64,000 bases of DNA from Bradyrhizobium diazoefficiens (GTDB lineage Bacteria > Pseudomonadota > Alphaproteobacteria > Rhizobiales > Xanthobacteraceae): assembly GCF_018131015.1 (NCBI RefSeq), contig NZ_JAFCJJ010000005.1, forward strand, positions 62,001 to 126,000, given 5' to 3'. This document shows positions 28,218 to 38,777 of the stretch, in pieces (within the stretch, counting starts at the first letter, position 1; every line of letters begins with the position of its first letter). The notes under the pieces were generated by a model, which made no database searches, was not told the DNA's origin, and saw nothing but the letters and a program-made list of their open reading frames with translations. A program made the position numbers and the translations under genes.

Positions 28218-29096
28218 TCATTCCACCAGCACGACGTCCACGGCGACGCCGAGCTTCTGCTTCGGCGATCCGACGATGATGCCGTCGACCGGGGACACGT
28301 CGGAGAAGTCGCGGCCGATCGCGAGCACGATGTGATCGTTGGCGACCAGCAGATCGTTGGTCGGATCGAAATCGATCCAGCCGAGCTCGGCGCCGCACCA
28401 CAGCGATACCCAGGCATGCGTGGCGTCGGCGCCCTGCAAACGCGGCTGGCCCGGCGGCGGGATGGTACGCAGGTAGCCGCTGACATAGGCCGCCGGCAGG
28501 CCGAGCCCGCGCAACCCCGCGATCATCACATGGGCGAAGTCCTGACAGACGCCGCGGCGCTTGTCGAAGACCTCGTCGAGCGGCGTCGAGATCGCCGTCG
28601 CCTTGGGGTCGTAGCGAAACTCGGTGCGGATGCGGTGCATCAGATCGACCGCGCCTGCGAGGATCCCAGCACCGGGCGCAAAGCTCGTCGCGGCATAGGC
28701 GCTGACGGGCCGCAGCACCGGCACCAGCGGGCTCGCGAAGACGTAACCGACCGGCGAAGATGGACCGAGGCTCGTTGTCTCGAACGCGACGTCGCGAATC
28801 CGCTCCCAGGGCGGGCTGGCGGCATCGCGCGCCGGCGGCTGGCGCGACACCGACACGCGCGAGCGCGAATCGATCCGTAAGTTGCGATGCGCGGCCTCGA
28901 TCACGACGCTCTCGGTCAGCGTGCCGAAGAAGTCGCGGCGAACGGTGCGCTCCGAAGGACGCGGGCGAATCTCGACCCTGTGCGAGATCAGCTCCTGCCC
29001 GCTGCCGCTCCTCGGCTCCAGCCGGAGTGTGCAGCGCGCGAAGCTCACCGCGCTCTCGTAGTCGTAGGTGGTGACGTGGCGGATGTCGTAGATCAC
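28218..29096 (-). CDS. Transglutaminase-like cysteine protease/ligase
   Basis: A 292-residue protein with an N-terminal beta domain (MIYDIRHVTTYDYESAVSFA) and a transglutaminase core with the catalytic triad Cys184 (RRGVCQDFAH), His227 (ATHAWVS) and Asp242 (WIDFDPTND). In bacteria this fold mostly acts as a peptidase or amidase. The start overlaps the ATP-grasp/alpha-E gene by 4 bases, so they are translationally coupled. This pairing is conserved in many bacteria and is thought to build or trim peptide-like modifications; no substrate is established. Confidence 0.93.
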   Translation of the reverse strand: MIYDIRHVTTYDYESAVSFARCTLRLEPRSGSGQELISHRVEIRPRPSERTVRRDFFGTLTESVVIEAAHRNLRIDSRSRVSVSRQPPARDAASPPWERIRDVAFETTSLGPSSPVGYVFASPLVPVLRPVSAYAATSFAPGAGILAGAVDLMHRIRTEFRYDPKATAISTPLDEVFDKRRGVCQDFAHVMIAGLRGLGLPAAYVSGYLRTIPPPGQPRLQGADATHAWVSLWCGAELGWIDFDPTNDLLVANDHIVLAIGRDFSDVSPVDGIIVGSPKQKLGVAVDVVLVE

Positions 29097-31606
29097 CCGA
29101 GCCCCGTCAGCTTTTCCGGCCGGCTCGCATGCGGACCGTGCGGGAAGTAGTGCAGCCCGATCGCCTCGGCGAGGCTGAGCAGATCCTGCTCCAGCGAGAA
29201 CAGTGTCTTGACCTCGAGCTTCTCGGCCTCGGCGGTCGCGAGCGTCGCCTGCACCGCGACCGCGAGCCGCTGCGGCCGCTCGATCAGGCCATGCTCCTTC
29301 AGGCTCGGCAGGGCGGCGATGTGCTCGTTCAGCATGGCGACCTGGAACGCCACCGAGCGCGGGTTGTAGGTGTCGAGCACGGCAAGGTCGCGCACCGGGG
29401 CCAGGATCGGCGCCAGCAGATAGCGCGAGCGGTAGGTGATCTGGGAATCGACCAGCGTGAGCAGGATGTCGAGATCCTCGTCGCCGGCCTCGTCATAGGC
29501 GAACTGGCGCGCGAAGCGCGTGGTGTTGATGGCGCGTTCGGCGCGGCGGCCGATGTCGAGGAAGCGCCAGCCGGCGGCGCGGTTCATGTTCTCCTGCGCA
29601 AGGCCGGCAAAGCTCGCGAGCTCCTGCAGGGTCAGCTCGGCCGCGCTCATCACGCTGTCGTCGTCCTCAACCTCGAGCGCCAGCCGCTCCGCCATCTCGG
29701 TTATGACCTGCCAGGCGTCCGGCGACAGCCGCTCGCGCAGGAAGGTCGCCGTGCGCTGCGCCGCGCGCACCAGGGACAGCGCCGAGCCGAAGCGCTCTAT
29801 GCCCTGCAACGCCTCCGCGGCGATGCGCGCGGGTGCCGCGCGCGAGGTTTGCGAGATCGCGCCCCAGGCCACCAGCAGGCGCTGGATGCGCTCGATCGAC
29901 TGCATATTGGCCGAGGTGCCCTTGTTGGATCCGCTCGGCGAGCCCAGCGCGCGCACCAGCCGCAGCGTTGCCTCGGCGCGCTCGAGATAGCGGCCGAGCC
30001 AGTACAGATTGTCGGCCGCGCGGCTCGGCAGCACGCCGGCGATGCGGCGGATCCGAACCTTGTCGGTCGCGGGCAGCAGCGAGGCGGTCGGGACCTGCTT
30101 GCCCGACACGACCCAGACGTCGGCGGCGCGCGCGCCGTCGCCCATCGACACTGCGCGCGCATCCGCCTGCTCGGCGATCCGGCAGAAGCCGCCGGGCATG
30201 ATGGCCCAGCCGTCGGCGGTGGCGGCCGCGAACACGCGCAGCACGAAGGGACGCGGCGTGAGCTGCCCCTGCTCCCACACCGGCATGGTCGACAGCCGCA
30301 CCACCTCCTGGCCGACATAGTCCATGCCGCGCGAGGTGATGGCCTCGACCAAGCGCTGGCGCCCGGCGGCATCGAGCTCGCCCGCCAGCACCGGGCCGTT
30401 GCTGTCGAAGCCGGGAACGCCGCCCCGGTAGGCGCCCTCGATCGCGACCTCGTCGAGCCGTGACAGAACTTCGTCGCGCGCCGCGCGCTGGCCGCACCAC
30501 CAGGTGGCGATGTGCGGCATCTTCAGCTCCTCGCCGAGCAGGCGGCGGCTGAGTGCGGGCAGGAAGCCGAGCAGCGCGCGCGCCTCAAGCACGCCGGATC
30601 CCGGCATGTTGGCGACGACGACGCCGTCCTTGCGCAGCACGTCGATCAGGCCGGGCACGCCGAGATGCGAGGACGCATCGAGCTCGAGCGGATCGAGCGA
30701 GTTGGAATCCACGCGCCGCAGCAGCACATCGAGCCGCTTCAGCCCGGCGACGGTGCGGATGTGGAGGCGGTTGTCGCTGACGACGAGGTCGTCGCCTTCG
30801 ACCAAGAGGAAACCGAGATAGCGCGCGAGCGTCGCCTGCTCGAAATAGGTCTCGCTGAAGCTGCCCGGCGTCAGCACGCCGACGCGCGGCTCGTCGCGGT
30901 CCGCGCGCGCGCGCAGTGAGTCGCGAAACGCCTCGAAGAACGGGGCGACGCGTGGCACGTTCATCGACTTGTAGAGATCGGAGAAGGCCCGCGAGAGCAC
31001 CAGGCGGTTCTCCAGCGCATAGCCGGCGCCCGAGGGCGCCTGCGTGCGGTCGCCGAGCACCCACCAGCGGCCATCGGGCCCGCGACCGACATCGGCCGCG
31101 TAGACCGAGAGATAGCGGCCGCCGGGCGGGGCCACGCCGCAGACCGGACGCAGATACTCAGTGCTGCCCGCGATCGCGGCGGCCGGCAGCGCGCCTTCCG
31201 CGACCAGCCGGCCCTCGCCATAGATGTCGCGCAGCACGAGCTCGAGCAGCTCGGCACGCTGCGTGATGCCGGCGGACAACTGCTTCCAGTCGGCCTCGTC
31301 GATCAGCAGCGGCAGATGGCTGAGCGACCACGGCCGGTCGGCGCTGTCGCCGGGGGCGCGATAGGTGACGCCGGCCTCGCGAAGGTGGCGGTCGGCCATG
31401 GCGAAGCGCCGCTCGGCCTCGCCGGGCGCGAGGGCGCCGAAGGCGTCGAAGAAGCGCCTCCAGACCGCGCGCGGGGCGCCGTCGGGGCCGAGGAATTCGT
31501 CGGGAATGCCAGGCAGGCGGCTATAGTCGCGGATCCACTGCGCGACACGGCGCTGGCCGGCCCCCCTGCCCGCCTGATCGTTGCCCTCGGCTACGCCCTC
31601 GCCCAT
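29093..31606 (-). CDS. Fused circularly permuted ATP-grasp (type 2) and alpha-E domain protein
   Basis: An 837-residue fusion. Residues about 20-510 are a circularly permuted ATP-grasp type 2 domain (VLGDRTQAPSGAGYALENRL, RVGVLTPGSFSETYFEQATL, GVVVANMPGSGVLEARALLG, GGFCRIAE). From about 530 the alpha-helical alpha-E domain begins (SRAADNLYWLGRYLERAEAT, later GRRAERAINTTRF). ATP-grasp members form amide bonds through acyl-phosphates; these two are encoded by separate genes in many species. It starts 27 bases after the large transglutaminase gene and overlaps the small one by 4 bases. Confidence 0.92.
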   Translation of the reverse strand: MGEGVAEGNDQAGRGAGQRRVAQWIRDYSRLPGIPDEFLGPDGAPRAVWRRFFDAFGALAPGEAERRFAMADRHLREAGVTYRAPGDSADRPWSLSHLPLLIDEADWKQLSAGITQRAELLELVLRDIYGEGRLVAEGALPAAAIAGSTEYLRPVCGVAPPGGRYLSVYAADVGRGPDGRWWVLGDRTQAPSGAGYALENRLVLSRAFSDLYKSMNVPRVAPFFEAFRDSLRARADRDEPRVGVLTPGSFSETYFEQATLARYLGFLLVEGDDLVVSDNRLHIRTVAGLKRLDVLLRRVDSNSLDPLELDASSHLGVPGLIDVLRKDGVVVANMPGSGVLEARALLGFLPALSRRLLGEELKMPHIATWWCGQRAARDEVLSRLDEVAIEGAYRGGVPGFDSNGPVLAGELDAAGRQRLVEAITSRGMDYVGQEVVRLSTMPVWEQGQLTPRPFVLRVFAAATADGWAIMPGGFCRIAEQADARAVSMGDGARAADVWVVSGKQVPTASLLPATDKVRIRRIAGVLPSRAADNLYWLGRYLERAEATLRLVRALGSPSGSNKGTSANMQSIERIQRLLVAWGAISQTSRAAPARIAAEALQGIERFGSALSLVRAAQRTATFLRERLSPDAWQVITEMAERLALEVEDDDSVMSAAELTLQELASFAGLAQENMNRAAGWRFLDIGRRAERAINTTRFARQFAYDEAGDEDLDILLTLVDSQITYRSRYLLAPILAPVRDLAVLDTYNPRSVAFQVAMLNEHIAALPSLKEHGLIERPQRLAVAVQATLATAEAEKLEVKTLFSLEQDLLSLAEAIGLHYFPHGPHASRPEKLTGLG

Positions 31607-31633
31607 GCGCCTTTTCCTTCGCCGCCATCATAT

Positions 31634-34600
31634 TCATTGCGGGAGCGGGGTGCGCAAGTCGAGGGTGAGCGGAAACTCGTTTGTGCGCTCCTCCGGCGGC
31701 GGCCGGATCGACCCCGGCGTATGACCGTGGTCCTGGAAGCGCGCCAGCCGCCGCGCCTCGGCCTCGTAGGTATTGACGGGCTTGGTGTCGTAGTTGCGGC
31801 CGCCGGGGTGGGCGACGTGATAGACGCAGCCGCCGAGCGAGCGGCCGTTCCAGCTATCGATCAGGTCGAAGGTCAGGGGCGCATGGACCGGAATGGTCGG
31901 GTGCAGGCCCGAGGCCGGTTGCCAGGCCTTGAAGCGTACGCCGGCCACCGCCTCCGCCGAGCGGCCGGTCGAGGTCATCGGCAGGCGGCGGCCGTTGCAA
32001 GTCACGATATGACGGCCCTCGACAAAACCTTCCGCCTTGACCTGGAGCCGCTCGACCGAGGAATCGACATAGCGCACGGTGCCGCCGGCCGATCCCTCCT
32101 CACCCAGCACATGCCATGGTTCAAGTGCCTGGCGAAGTTCGAGCGTCACGCCGCCATGATGGACGCGCCCGAAGGCGGGAAAGCGGAATTCGAGCTGGGC
32201 AAGATACCATTCGGGCTCAAAGGGATAGCCGCACTGCTTCAACTCAGATAATACATCAAGGAAGTCCTCCCAGATGAAATGCGGCAGCATGAAGCGGTCA
32301 TGCAGCGCGGTGCCCCAGCGCACGAATTTGCCCCCTTGCGGCTCGCGCCAGAATTTTGCGATCAGCGCGCGAATCAGGAGCTGCTGTGCCAGCGACATGC
32401 GCGGGTCGGGCGGCATTTCGAGCGCGCGGAATTCGACGAGGCCGAGCCGACCGGCCGGACCTTCCGGCGAATAAAGCTTGTCGATGCAGATCTCGGCGCG
32501 ATGGGTGTTGCCGGTGATGTCGACGAGCAGGTGCCGGAACAGCCGGTCCACCAGCCATAGCGGCGCCTGCCAGCCCGGCGGCGGCACGTGCGAGAGCGCG
32601 ATCTCGAGCTCGTAGATGCTGTCGTGCCGCGCCTCGTCGATGCGTGGCGCCTGGCTGGTCGGGCCGATGAAGAGGCCCGAGAAGAAATAGGACAGCGACG
32701 GGTGGCGCTGCCAGTATAGCACCAGGCTCTTCAGCAGATCCGGCCGGCGCAGGAATGGCGAGTCCTGCGGCGAGGAGCCGCCGACCACCACGTGATTGCC
32801 GCCGCCGGTGCCGGTGTGGCGGCCGTCGACCAGGAAGCGGTTGGCGCCGAGGCGCACCTTGCCGGCGTCCTCATAAAGACCGGAGGTGATGTCGACCGCC
32901 TCGCGCCAGCTGTTCGCCGGCTGGATATTGACCTCGATCACGCCGGGGTCGGGCGTCACCTTGATGACCTCGACTCGGGGATCGAACGGCGGCGGATAGC
33001 CCTCGACATGGACCTGGAGCTGCATCTCCTCGGCGGTCGCTTCGAGCACCGCGATCATCTCGAGATAATCCTCGATGCGCTCGACCGGCGGCATGAAGGC
33101 GCAGAGCACGCCGTCGCGGACTTCGACCGACAGCGCGGTGCGGACGGGAACGGTCGTATTGAGATGTTCGGGCGCTGTGCGCGGCGGCGATGGTGGACGC
33201 GCCATGCGGGTGAACACCGGCAGCTTGCCCCGCCGCTCCATCGGGTCCTGCTCGACAATGTAGGGAAACTGGTTCGGAGGGACGTAGCCGAGCGAGCCCA
33301 TCGGCAGGCGCAGGCCGACCGGGGAATCGCCCGGCGTCAGGAACAGATGATTGCGCCGGAGTTGCCAGCGCTCGCTGCGCCAGCGCGGAGGCGCATTCCA
33401 GCGCTGCACCGGCAGCACGAAGCCGCGCGGCGTGTTGAGGCCCTGCTCGAACACCCGCGCGATGCGCGCGCGCGCCTCCGGGTCGGACAATTTGGAGTCG
33501 GAGGGATCGACGTTGGGGGGAAGCTCGGCTTCCTTCTGAAGCCAGAGCGCGGTGTCCTCGTAGGCCGGCATGATGTAGCCGGGATCGAGCCCGAGCCGCA
33601 GCGCCGTGCCCTCCATGAAGGCCTCGGCGTCCTTCGGCTGCGCGGGCCGTGGATTTTCGATTCTTGCAATGAGATCGGCGTTCTTCCAGATCGGCACGCC
33701 GTCCTTGCGCCAGTACAGGCCGAAGGCCCAGCGCGGCAGGCTCTCGCCCGGATACCATTTGCCCTGGCCGTAATGCAGCAGCCCGCCGGGGGCGAAGCGC
33801 GTGCGCAGGCGGCGGATCAGGTCGTCGCCGAGCGCGCGCTTGGTGGGACCGACGGCCTCCGTATTCCACTCCGCCGCTTCGAGATCGTCGACCGAGACGA
33901 AGGTCGGCTCCCCACCCATGGTGAGGCGCACGTCCTGGCCGGCGAGATCGCCGTCGATCTGCTCGCCGAGATCGTTGAGCCGCGCCCAGGATTCGTCCGA
34001 GAACGGCTTTGTGATGCGCGGCGCCTCGCGGATGCGGCGCACGTTCATGTCGAAGGCGAACTCGACTTCGGCGAAACCGGCGCCGCCCGAGATCGGCGCG
34101 GCGGAGCGGTAATGCGGCGTGGCGGCTACCGGAATATGCCCCTCGCCCGCAAGCATGCCCGACGTCGCGTCGAACCCGATCCAGCCCGCGCCGGGCAGAT
34201 AGACCTCGGCCCAGGCGTGCAGATCGGTAAAATCGCTCTCGACCTCCGGCGGGCCTTCGATCGGATCGATGTCGGGGCGGATCTGGATCAGATAGCCGGA
34301 GACGAAACGGGCGGCGAGCCCGAGATGGCGAAAGGTCTGGATCAGAAGCCAGGCGGAGTCGCGGCATGATCCGGCGCCGGAGGCGAGCGTCTCCTCCGGC
34401 GTCTGCACGCCCGGCTCCATGCGGATGATGTAGCTGATCTTCTTCTGGAGCTCGCGATTGAGTTCGACCAGGAAATTGACTGTGTTGGGCGCTTCCTGCG
34501 GGATCGTGTCGAGATATTTCGCGAACAGGCGATCCGGCTTGATGGTCTCGAGATAGGGCGCGAGCTCCGTCTTCAGGTCCTGCGGATACGCGAACGGAAA

Positions 34601-34903
34601 GCTGTCGGCATAGGGCTCGACGAAGAAGTCGAACGGATTGACCACGGTCATCTGCGCCGTGAAGTCGACCTCGAATTTCAGCTCCGTCGTCTTCTCGGGA
34701 AAGACATAGCGCGCAAGCCAGTTGCCTTGCGGGTCCTGCTGCCAGTTCACGAAATGATTTGATGGCGTCACCTTGAGCGAGTAGCTCAGGATCGGGGTGC
34801 GCGTATGCGGCGCCGGCCGCAGGCGGATGGTCTGCGGGCCGAGATCGATCGGACGGTCGTATTTGTAGTGCGTGACGTGGTGTAACGCGACGTAGATCGA
34901 CAC
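31634..34903 (-). CDS. Transglutaminase-DUF2126 protein
   Basis: A 1089-residue protein. Residues 1-95 form the bacterial transglutaminase N-terminal beta domain ([20 protein letters not shown]), followed by a transglutaminase core with Cys180 ([10 protein letters not shown]), His229 ([10 protein letters not shown]) and Asp245 ([10 protein letters not shown]). The remaining 780 or so residues are the DUF2126 region ([47 protein letters not shown]). The start is GTG at 34901-34903, because the N-terminal domain begins there; ATG codons further upstream would add sequence foreign to the family. First gene of the cluster with ATP-grasp/alpha-E and the second transglutaminase. Confidence 0.92.
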   Translation of the reverse strand: MSIYVALHHVTHYKYDRPIDLGPQTIRLRPAPHTRTPILSYSLKVTPSNHFVNWQQDPQGNWLARYVFPEKTTELKFEVDFTAQMTVVNPFDFFVEPYADSFPFAYPQDLKTELAPYLETIKPDRLFAKYLDTIPQEAPNTVNFLVELNRELQKKISYIIRMEPGVQTPEETLASGAGSCRDSAWLLIQTFRHLGLAARFVSGYLIQIRPDIDPIEGPPEVESDFTDLHAWAEVYLPGAGWIGFDATSGMLAGEGHIPVAATPHYRSAAPISGGAGFAEVEFAFDMNVRRIREAPRITKPFSDESWARLNDLGEQIDGDLAGQDVRLTMGGEPTFVSVDDLEAAEWNTEAVGPTKRALGDDLIRRLRTRFAPGGLLHYGQGKWYPGESLPRWAFGLYWRKDGVPIWKNADLIARIENPRPAQPKDAEAFMEGTALRLGLDPGYIMPAYEDTALWLQKEAELPPNVDPSDSKLSDPEARARIARVFEQGLNTPRGFVLPVQRWNAPPRWRSERWQLRRNHLFLTPGDSPVGLRLPMGSLGYVPPNQFPYIVEQDPMERRGKLPVFTRMARPPSPPRTAPEHLNTTVPVRTALSVEVRDGVLCAFMPPVERIEDYLEMIAVLEATAEEMQLQVHVEGYPPPFDPRVEVIKVTPDPGVIEVNIQPANSWREAVDITSGLYEDAGKVRLGANRFLVDGRHTGTGGGNHVVVGGSSPQDSPFLRRPDLLKSLVLYWQRHPSLSYFFSGLFIGPTSQAPRIDEARHDSIYELEIALSHVPPPGWQAPLWLVDRLFRHLLVDITGNTHRAEICIDKLYSPEGPAGRLGLVEFRALEMPPDPRMSLAQQLLIRALIAKFWREPQGGKFVRWGTALHDRFMLPHFIWEDFLDVLSELKQCGYPFEPEWYLAQLEFRFPAFGRVHHGGVTLELRQALEPWHVLGEEGSAGGTVRYVDSSVERLQVKAEGFVEGRHIVTCNGRRLPMTSTGRSAEAVAGVRFKAWQPASGLHPTIPVHAPLTFDLIDSWNGRSLGGCVYHVAHPGGRNYDTKPVNTYEAEARRLARFQDHGHTPGSIRPPPEERTNEFPLTLDLRTPLPQ

Positions 34904-35050
34904 GGCAACGGTGCTCCAGCAGCTTTTTTGAGCAGAACACCTGATGTCAGTGCGATCAAGCACTAACAACGGGCAGCCCGTGCCTACGCAAGATGCGGGC
35001 TGGCCGTTTGCGCGCCGTTATCGTCGGAGGCGCGACATACGCTGCCTTCC

Positions 35051-35242
35051 CTTCTCCCCTTGTGGGAGAAGGTGGCATAGGCGGCCTCGGCCGCCGTTCT
35101 TAAGAACGCCGAAGCGAAGCTTCGGCTATGGCGCCGGATGAGGGGTATCTCGCCACTCGCAACGCCGCTCGTGAGGATAGAACCCCTCACCCGTCTCGCC
35201 GCTATCGCGGCGAGCCACCCTCTCCCACAAGGAGAGAGGGTG
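35051..35242. repeat. Long inverted-repeat intergenic element (copy 2)
   Basis: Same family as 19694-19890: identical opening arm CTTCTCCCCTTGTGGGAGAA, shared core AGAACGCCGAAGCGAAGCTT and closing arm CTCTCCCACAAGGAGAGAGG. The core between the arms differs in detail. It occupies most of the 349-bp gap between the DUF2126 gene start and the chemoreceptor gene end; the rest of that gap (34904-35050) holds the promoter side of the cluster, without a recognisable motif. Confidence 0.87.
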
Positions 35243-35252
35243 AGAAGCAGCC

Positions 35253-36554
35253 CTACGCTGCGGACGTCAGCCTTTGCAAGAATTGCGTCACCTCGCGCCG
35301 CAGCGTCTCGACCTCGCCGTGGACGCGCTCGGAGGCGCTGTTGACGCGCGTGGCGACGCGGCCCGTGTCGGCTGCGGCTTCGCTGATGCCGGTGACGTTG
35401 GTGGAGACCCGCAAGGTGCCTGCCTCGACCTCGTGAACGTTGTGGGCGATCTCGCGCGTCGCCTGTCCCTGCTGCTCGATCGAGGCCGCGATCGCTTCGG
35501 TGATGCCGTTGATCTCGGCGATGGTCTGCGTGATCGCCTCGACGGCTGCGACCGAATTGGTGGTCGACTGCTGCATCTCGCCGACCTTGGCGCTGATCTC
35601 CTCGGTCGCCTTCGCGGTCTGGGTGGCGAGGCTCTTGACCTCGGAGGCGACGACCGCAAAGCCGCGACCGGCCTCACCGGCACGGGCGGCTTCGATCGTG
35701 GCGTTGAGCGCCAGGAGGTTGGTCTGCTCCGCAATCTCGCTGATCAGCTTGACAACGTCGCCGATCCGGAGCGCTGCGTCCGCAAGCGAGCGGATCTCGC
35801 CGCCGGCGCGGTTGGCCTCGGTCACCGCGCGCCCGGTGCTCTCGGTCGAACCGGAGACCTGACGGCCGATCTCGGCGATCGAGGACGCGAGCTGCTCGGC
35901 GGCGGTGGCGACGGTCGCGACATTGCGCGAGGCCTGGTCGGAGGCGCTGAGCACGCCGGAGGTCTGGTGGCTGGTCTTCTCGGCTGCTGCCGCCATCTGG
36001 TGGGCGTCGGATTCCAGATCGGTCGCCGCGCCGACGAGCGAGCCTGCGACCTCCTCCAGATGCGTGCCGAACGCCTTGGCGAGGGTGGCAATCTCGACCA
36101 CGCGGCGGCCGAGGCTGTCGGTGCCGGAGTTGATGACGGTCGCCGAGTGGCGGAAGGAGCCGGGCAATCCGCGCGCCAGGATCTTGCGGAAATGCTTGCC
36201 GCGGCTGGCATAGTTCATCGAGGCCGAAGCCTCACGGACAAAGGCATCGGTGATGTCGAGCATGTCGTTGACCGACTTCTGGACCGATCCGATCCGACCG
36301 GCCTGACGATTGCTAAGGACGCGCGCTTCGAGATCGCCCTGCGCCGCCTTGCGGCACACATCTTCCACCTCGTCGACCGCGGCCGCCGCGCGATGCTGGC
36401 ACCAGACGGCGTAGCCAAGCAGCACGACGGTCGCGCCCGGCAATGCCGCTCCGGCGAAAGTCGCGCCGGTGAGCGCGAGGACGAAGGCAACGATGCCAAG
36501 AACGCAGGCGAGCGCGGTCGCTCCCTGCGCCCTAGAGAGAGAGCACAAATTCAT
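35253..36554 (-). CDS. Aer-type methyl-accepting protein lacking its own sensor domain
   Basis: A 433-residue receptor. A membrane hairpin lies near the N-terminus ([20 protein letters not shown], then [17 protein letters not shown]), followed by a HAMP-like linker and a full methyl-accepting domain with tip [20 protein letters not shown] and [15 protein letters not shown]. There is no periplasmic or PAS sensor. The upstream gene, overlapping by 23 bases, encodes an Aer-like PAS domain, so the two together make up the parts of Aer: PAS, membrane hairpin, HAMP, signalling domain. Likely role: energy or redox taxis. Confidence 0.9.
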   Translation of the reverse strand: MNLCSLSRAQGATALACVLGIVAFVLALTGATFAGAALPGATVVLLGYAVWCQHRAAAAVDEVEDVCRKAAQGDLEARVLSNRQAGRIGSVQKSVNDMLDITDAFVREASASMNYASRGKHFRKILARGLPGSFRHSATVINSGTDSLGRRVVEIATLAKAFGTHLEEVAGSLVGAATDLESDAHQMAAAAEKTSHQTSGVLSASDQASRNVATVATAAEQLASSIAEIGRQVSGSTESTGRAVTEANRAGGEIRSLADAALRIGDVVKLISEIAEQTNLLALNATIEAARAGEAGRGFAVVASEVKSLATQTAKATEEISAKVGEMQQSTTNSVAAVEAITQTIAEINGITEAIAASIEQQGQATREIAHNVHEVEAGTLRVSTNVTGISEAAADTGRVATRVNSASERVHGEVETLRREVTQFLQRLTSAA

Positions 36555-37053
36555 CGTAACCGAGACCCTGCTGCTTCAACAGACCGACCATCGCCTGGAA
36601 ACCGGCATGCATGCCGTCCTTGGCATTGGCATGCCGCGCTTCCTCCGCGCACAGCGTCCGGTAGATCGGCTTGATGCGCTCAATCTGAACCGGATCCGGT
36701 CTGCGACGATTGGAGTGATAGCCGACGATATTGCCGCGCTGGTCCAGCGTCGGCGTGACATGGGCGAGCACCCAGTAATGGCTGCCGTCCTTCGCCAGAT
36801 TGACGACGTAGGCGAAGATCTCCTGCCTGGCCTGCAGCGTGTCCCACAGCAGCTTGAAGACGCTGCGCGGCATGTCGGGATGGCGGATGATGCTGTGCGG
36901 CGCGCCCATCAGCTCGGTCCAGGAATACTTCGCCATGCGGATGAAGACGTCGTTGGCGTAGGTAATGCGGCCCTTGAGATCGGTCTTGGAAACGATCAAC
37001 TCCTCCTCGCCAAGGAGGTTTTCCACGCCAGTCGGCCTTATCGCACGCGTCAT
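36532..37053 (-). CDS. Aer-like PAS domain protein
   Basis: A 173-residue soluble protein. From [20 protein letters not shown] it carries a PAS domain with segments almost word for word those of the aerotaxis sensor Aer: [39 protein letters not shown] and [11 protein letters not shown]. In Aer this domain binds FAD and reads redox state. Start chosen at [10 protein letters not shown] (37053); the frame is open to 37134. The stop lies inside the start of the methyl-accepting gene, an overlap of 23 bases that suggests coupled translation and partnership. Confidence 0.9.
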   Translation of the reverse strand: MTRAIRPTGVENLLGEEELIVSKTDLKGRITYANDVFIRMAKYSWTELMGAPHSIIRHPDMPRSVFKLLWDTLQARQEIFAYVVNLAKDGSHYWVLAHVTPTLDQRGNIVGYHSNRRRPDPVQIERIKPIYRTLCAEEARHANAKDGMHAGFQAMVGLLKQQGLGYDEFVLSL

Positions 37054-37228
37054 CGATGACGAATCCTCACGAAGGGCAGCGCCCCGAGGGATTCGCCCGC
37101 ATCTGTCTCGGATACGACAAGAATTATTAATCATGCGTGACCGCGGGAACCCGGGCGATCACGTGACGCACCGTAGGATTACCGGCGCGCGCGTTCGTCG
37201 CTTTTTCACGCCCGGCTACGCCGCGCGA

Positions 37229-38752
37229 TCACATCGTCGCGCCAAGCACCCAGGGGGCGAACTCGGCGCCGCCGAAATCAAAGCTCTCGCTCTTGGTCGG
37301 CTGGCCCGAGGCCGTCTTCAGGATCAGATCGAAAATGCGCTGGCCGCATTGCTCGACGCTCTCCTCGCCTTCGAGGATGGTGCCGCAATTGACGTCCATG
37401 TCGTCTTCCATGCGCTTGTACATCGGCGTGTTGGTGGCGAGCTTGATCGAGGGCGCAGGCTTGCAGCCGAACACGCTGCCGCGTCCGGTGGTGAAGCAGA
37501 CGAGGTTGGCGCCGCCAGCCACCTGCCCGGTCGCCGCGACCGGATCGTAGCCGGGCGTGTCCATGAACACGAAGCCACGCTTGGTCACCGGCTCGGCGTA
37601 GCGCACGACGTCCACGAGATTGGTGGTGCCGGCCTTCGCCATCGCACCGAGCGATTTCTCGAGAATGGTGGTGAGACCACCCGCCTTGTTGCCTGGGCTC
37701 GGATTGGCGTTCATCTCGGCGCCTTCGCGCGCGGTGTACTCGTCCCACCAGCGCATGAGGTCGACGAGCTTCTCGCCGACCTCGCGACTCACCGCGCGGC
37801 GCGTCAGGAGATGCTCGGCGCCATAGGTCTCCGGCGTCTCCGACAGGATCACGGTGCCGCCGTGACGCACGACGAGGTCACTCGCCGCGCCCAGCGCCGG
37901 GTTGGCGGACACGCCGGAATAGCCGTCAGAGCCGCCGCATTGCAGCGCGACCGTCAATTCGCTCGCCGGCACGGACTCGCGCTTGACCTTGTTGGCGTCA
38001 GCGAGCGCCTCGCGCACGAAGGCGATGCCCGCCTCGACCGTCTTGCGGGTGCCGCCGACGTCCTGGATGTCCATCGCGCGCAGACGGCCGGCGAGCTTCT
38101 GCTCCTCCATCAGGCCGCCGATCTGGTTCACCTCGCAGCCGAGACCGAGCACCACGACATGGGAGAAATTGACGTGCCGCGCATAGCCGCCGAGCGTGCG
38201 GCGAAGCAGCGCCAGCGGCTCGTTCTGCGTCATGCCGCAGCCGGTCTTGTGGGTCAGCGCCACCACGCCGTCGACATTGGGGAAGTCCGCGAGCGGATTG
38301 TCGCCGGTGAAGGGATTCTTCTTGAAGACGTCGGCGACGAGGCTTGCGACATGCGCGCTGCAATTCACCGATGTCAGGATGCCGATATAGTTGCGCGTGG
38401 CGACGCGGCCGTCCGGACGGCGGATGCCCTCGAAGGTCGCCGGCAGGTCGAAATTCGGCGTCGGCTTGACGTCGGCGCAATAGGCATAGTCCTTGGCGAA
38501 ATCGCCCATGCCGCAGTTCTGGGTGTGCACGTGCTGGCCCGGCGCGATCGGCACCGTCGCAAAGCCGATGATCTGGCCGTAGCGCTTCACCGGCTCGCCC
38601 ACCGCGATCGGCTTGATCGCCACCTTGTGTCCGGAGGGAATGCGCTCGACCGTGGTCACGCCGTCGGCGACCGCGGTTCCCGGCGGCAGGCTGGCGCGCG
38701 CGATCAGCACGCCATCATCGGGATGCAGGCGAATGACGGGGCTGATGGTCAT
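37229..38752 (-). CDS. UxaA/GarD-family sugar-acid dehydratase
   Basis: A 507-residue dehydratase of the altronate/galactarate family. It has an N-terminal SAF-like domain (IRLHPDDGVLIARASLPPGT, ending GQHVHTQNCGMG) and the large C-terminal region with GILTSVNCSAHVASLVAD, HKTGCGMTQNE, LQCGGSDGYSGVSANPALG, TPGYDPVAATGQVAGGANLV and FTTGRGSVFGCKPAPSIKL. It is intermediate in length between UxaA and GarD and I cannot tell altronate from galactarate by eye. The neighbouring aldolase and Ldh-type dehydrogenase on the same strand suggest one sugar-acid pathway. Confidence 0.87.
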   Translation of the reverse strand: MTISPVIRLHPDDGVLIARASLPPGTAVADGVTTVERIPSGHKVAIKPIAVGEPVKRYGQIIGFATVPIAPGQHVHTQNCGMGDFAKDYAYCADVKPTPNFDLPATFEGIRRPDGRVATRNYIGILTSVNCSAHVASLVADVFKKNPFTGDNPLADFPNVDGVVALTHKTGCGMTQNEPLALLRRTLGGYARHVNFSHVVVLGLGCEVNQIGGLMEEQKLAGRLRAMDIQDVGGTRKTVEAGIAFVREALADANKVKRESVPASELTVALQCGGSDGYSGVSANPALGAASDLVVRHGGTVILSETPETYGAEHLLTRRAVSREVGEKLVDLMRWWDEYTAREGAEMNANPSPGNKAGGLTTILEKSLGAMAKAGTTNLVDVVRYAEPVTKRGFVFMDTPGYDPVAATGQVAGGANLVCFTTGRGSVFGCKPAPSIKLATNTPMYKRMEDDMDVNCGTILEGEESVEQCGQRIFDLILKTASGQPTKSESFDFGGAEFAPWVLGATM

Positions 38753-38777
38753 GGCGAGTCTCCTCTAGCAAAACTAT

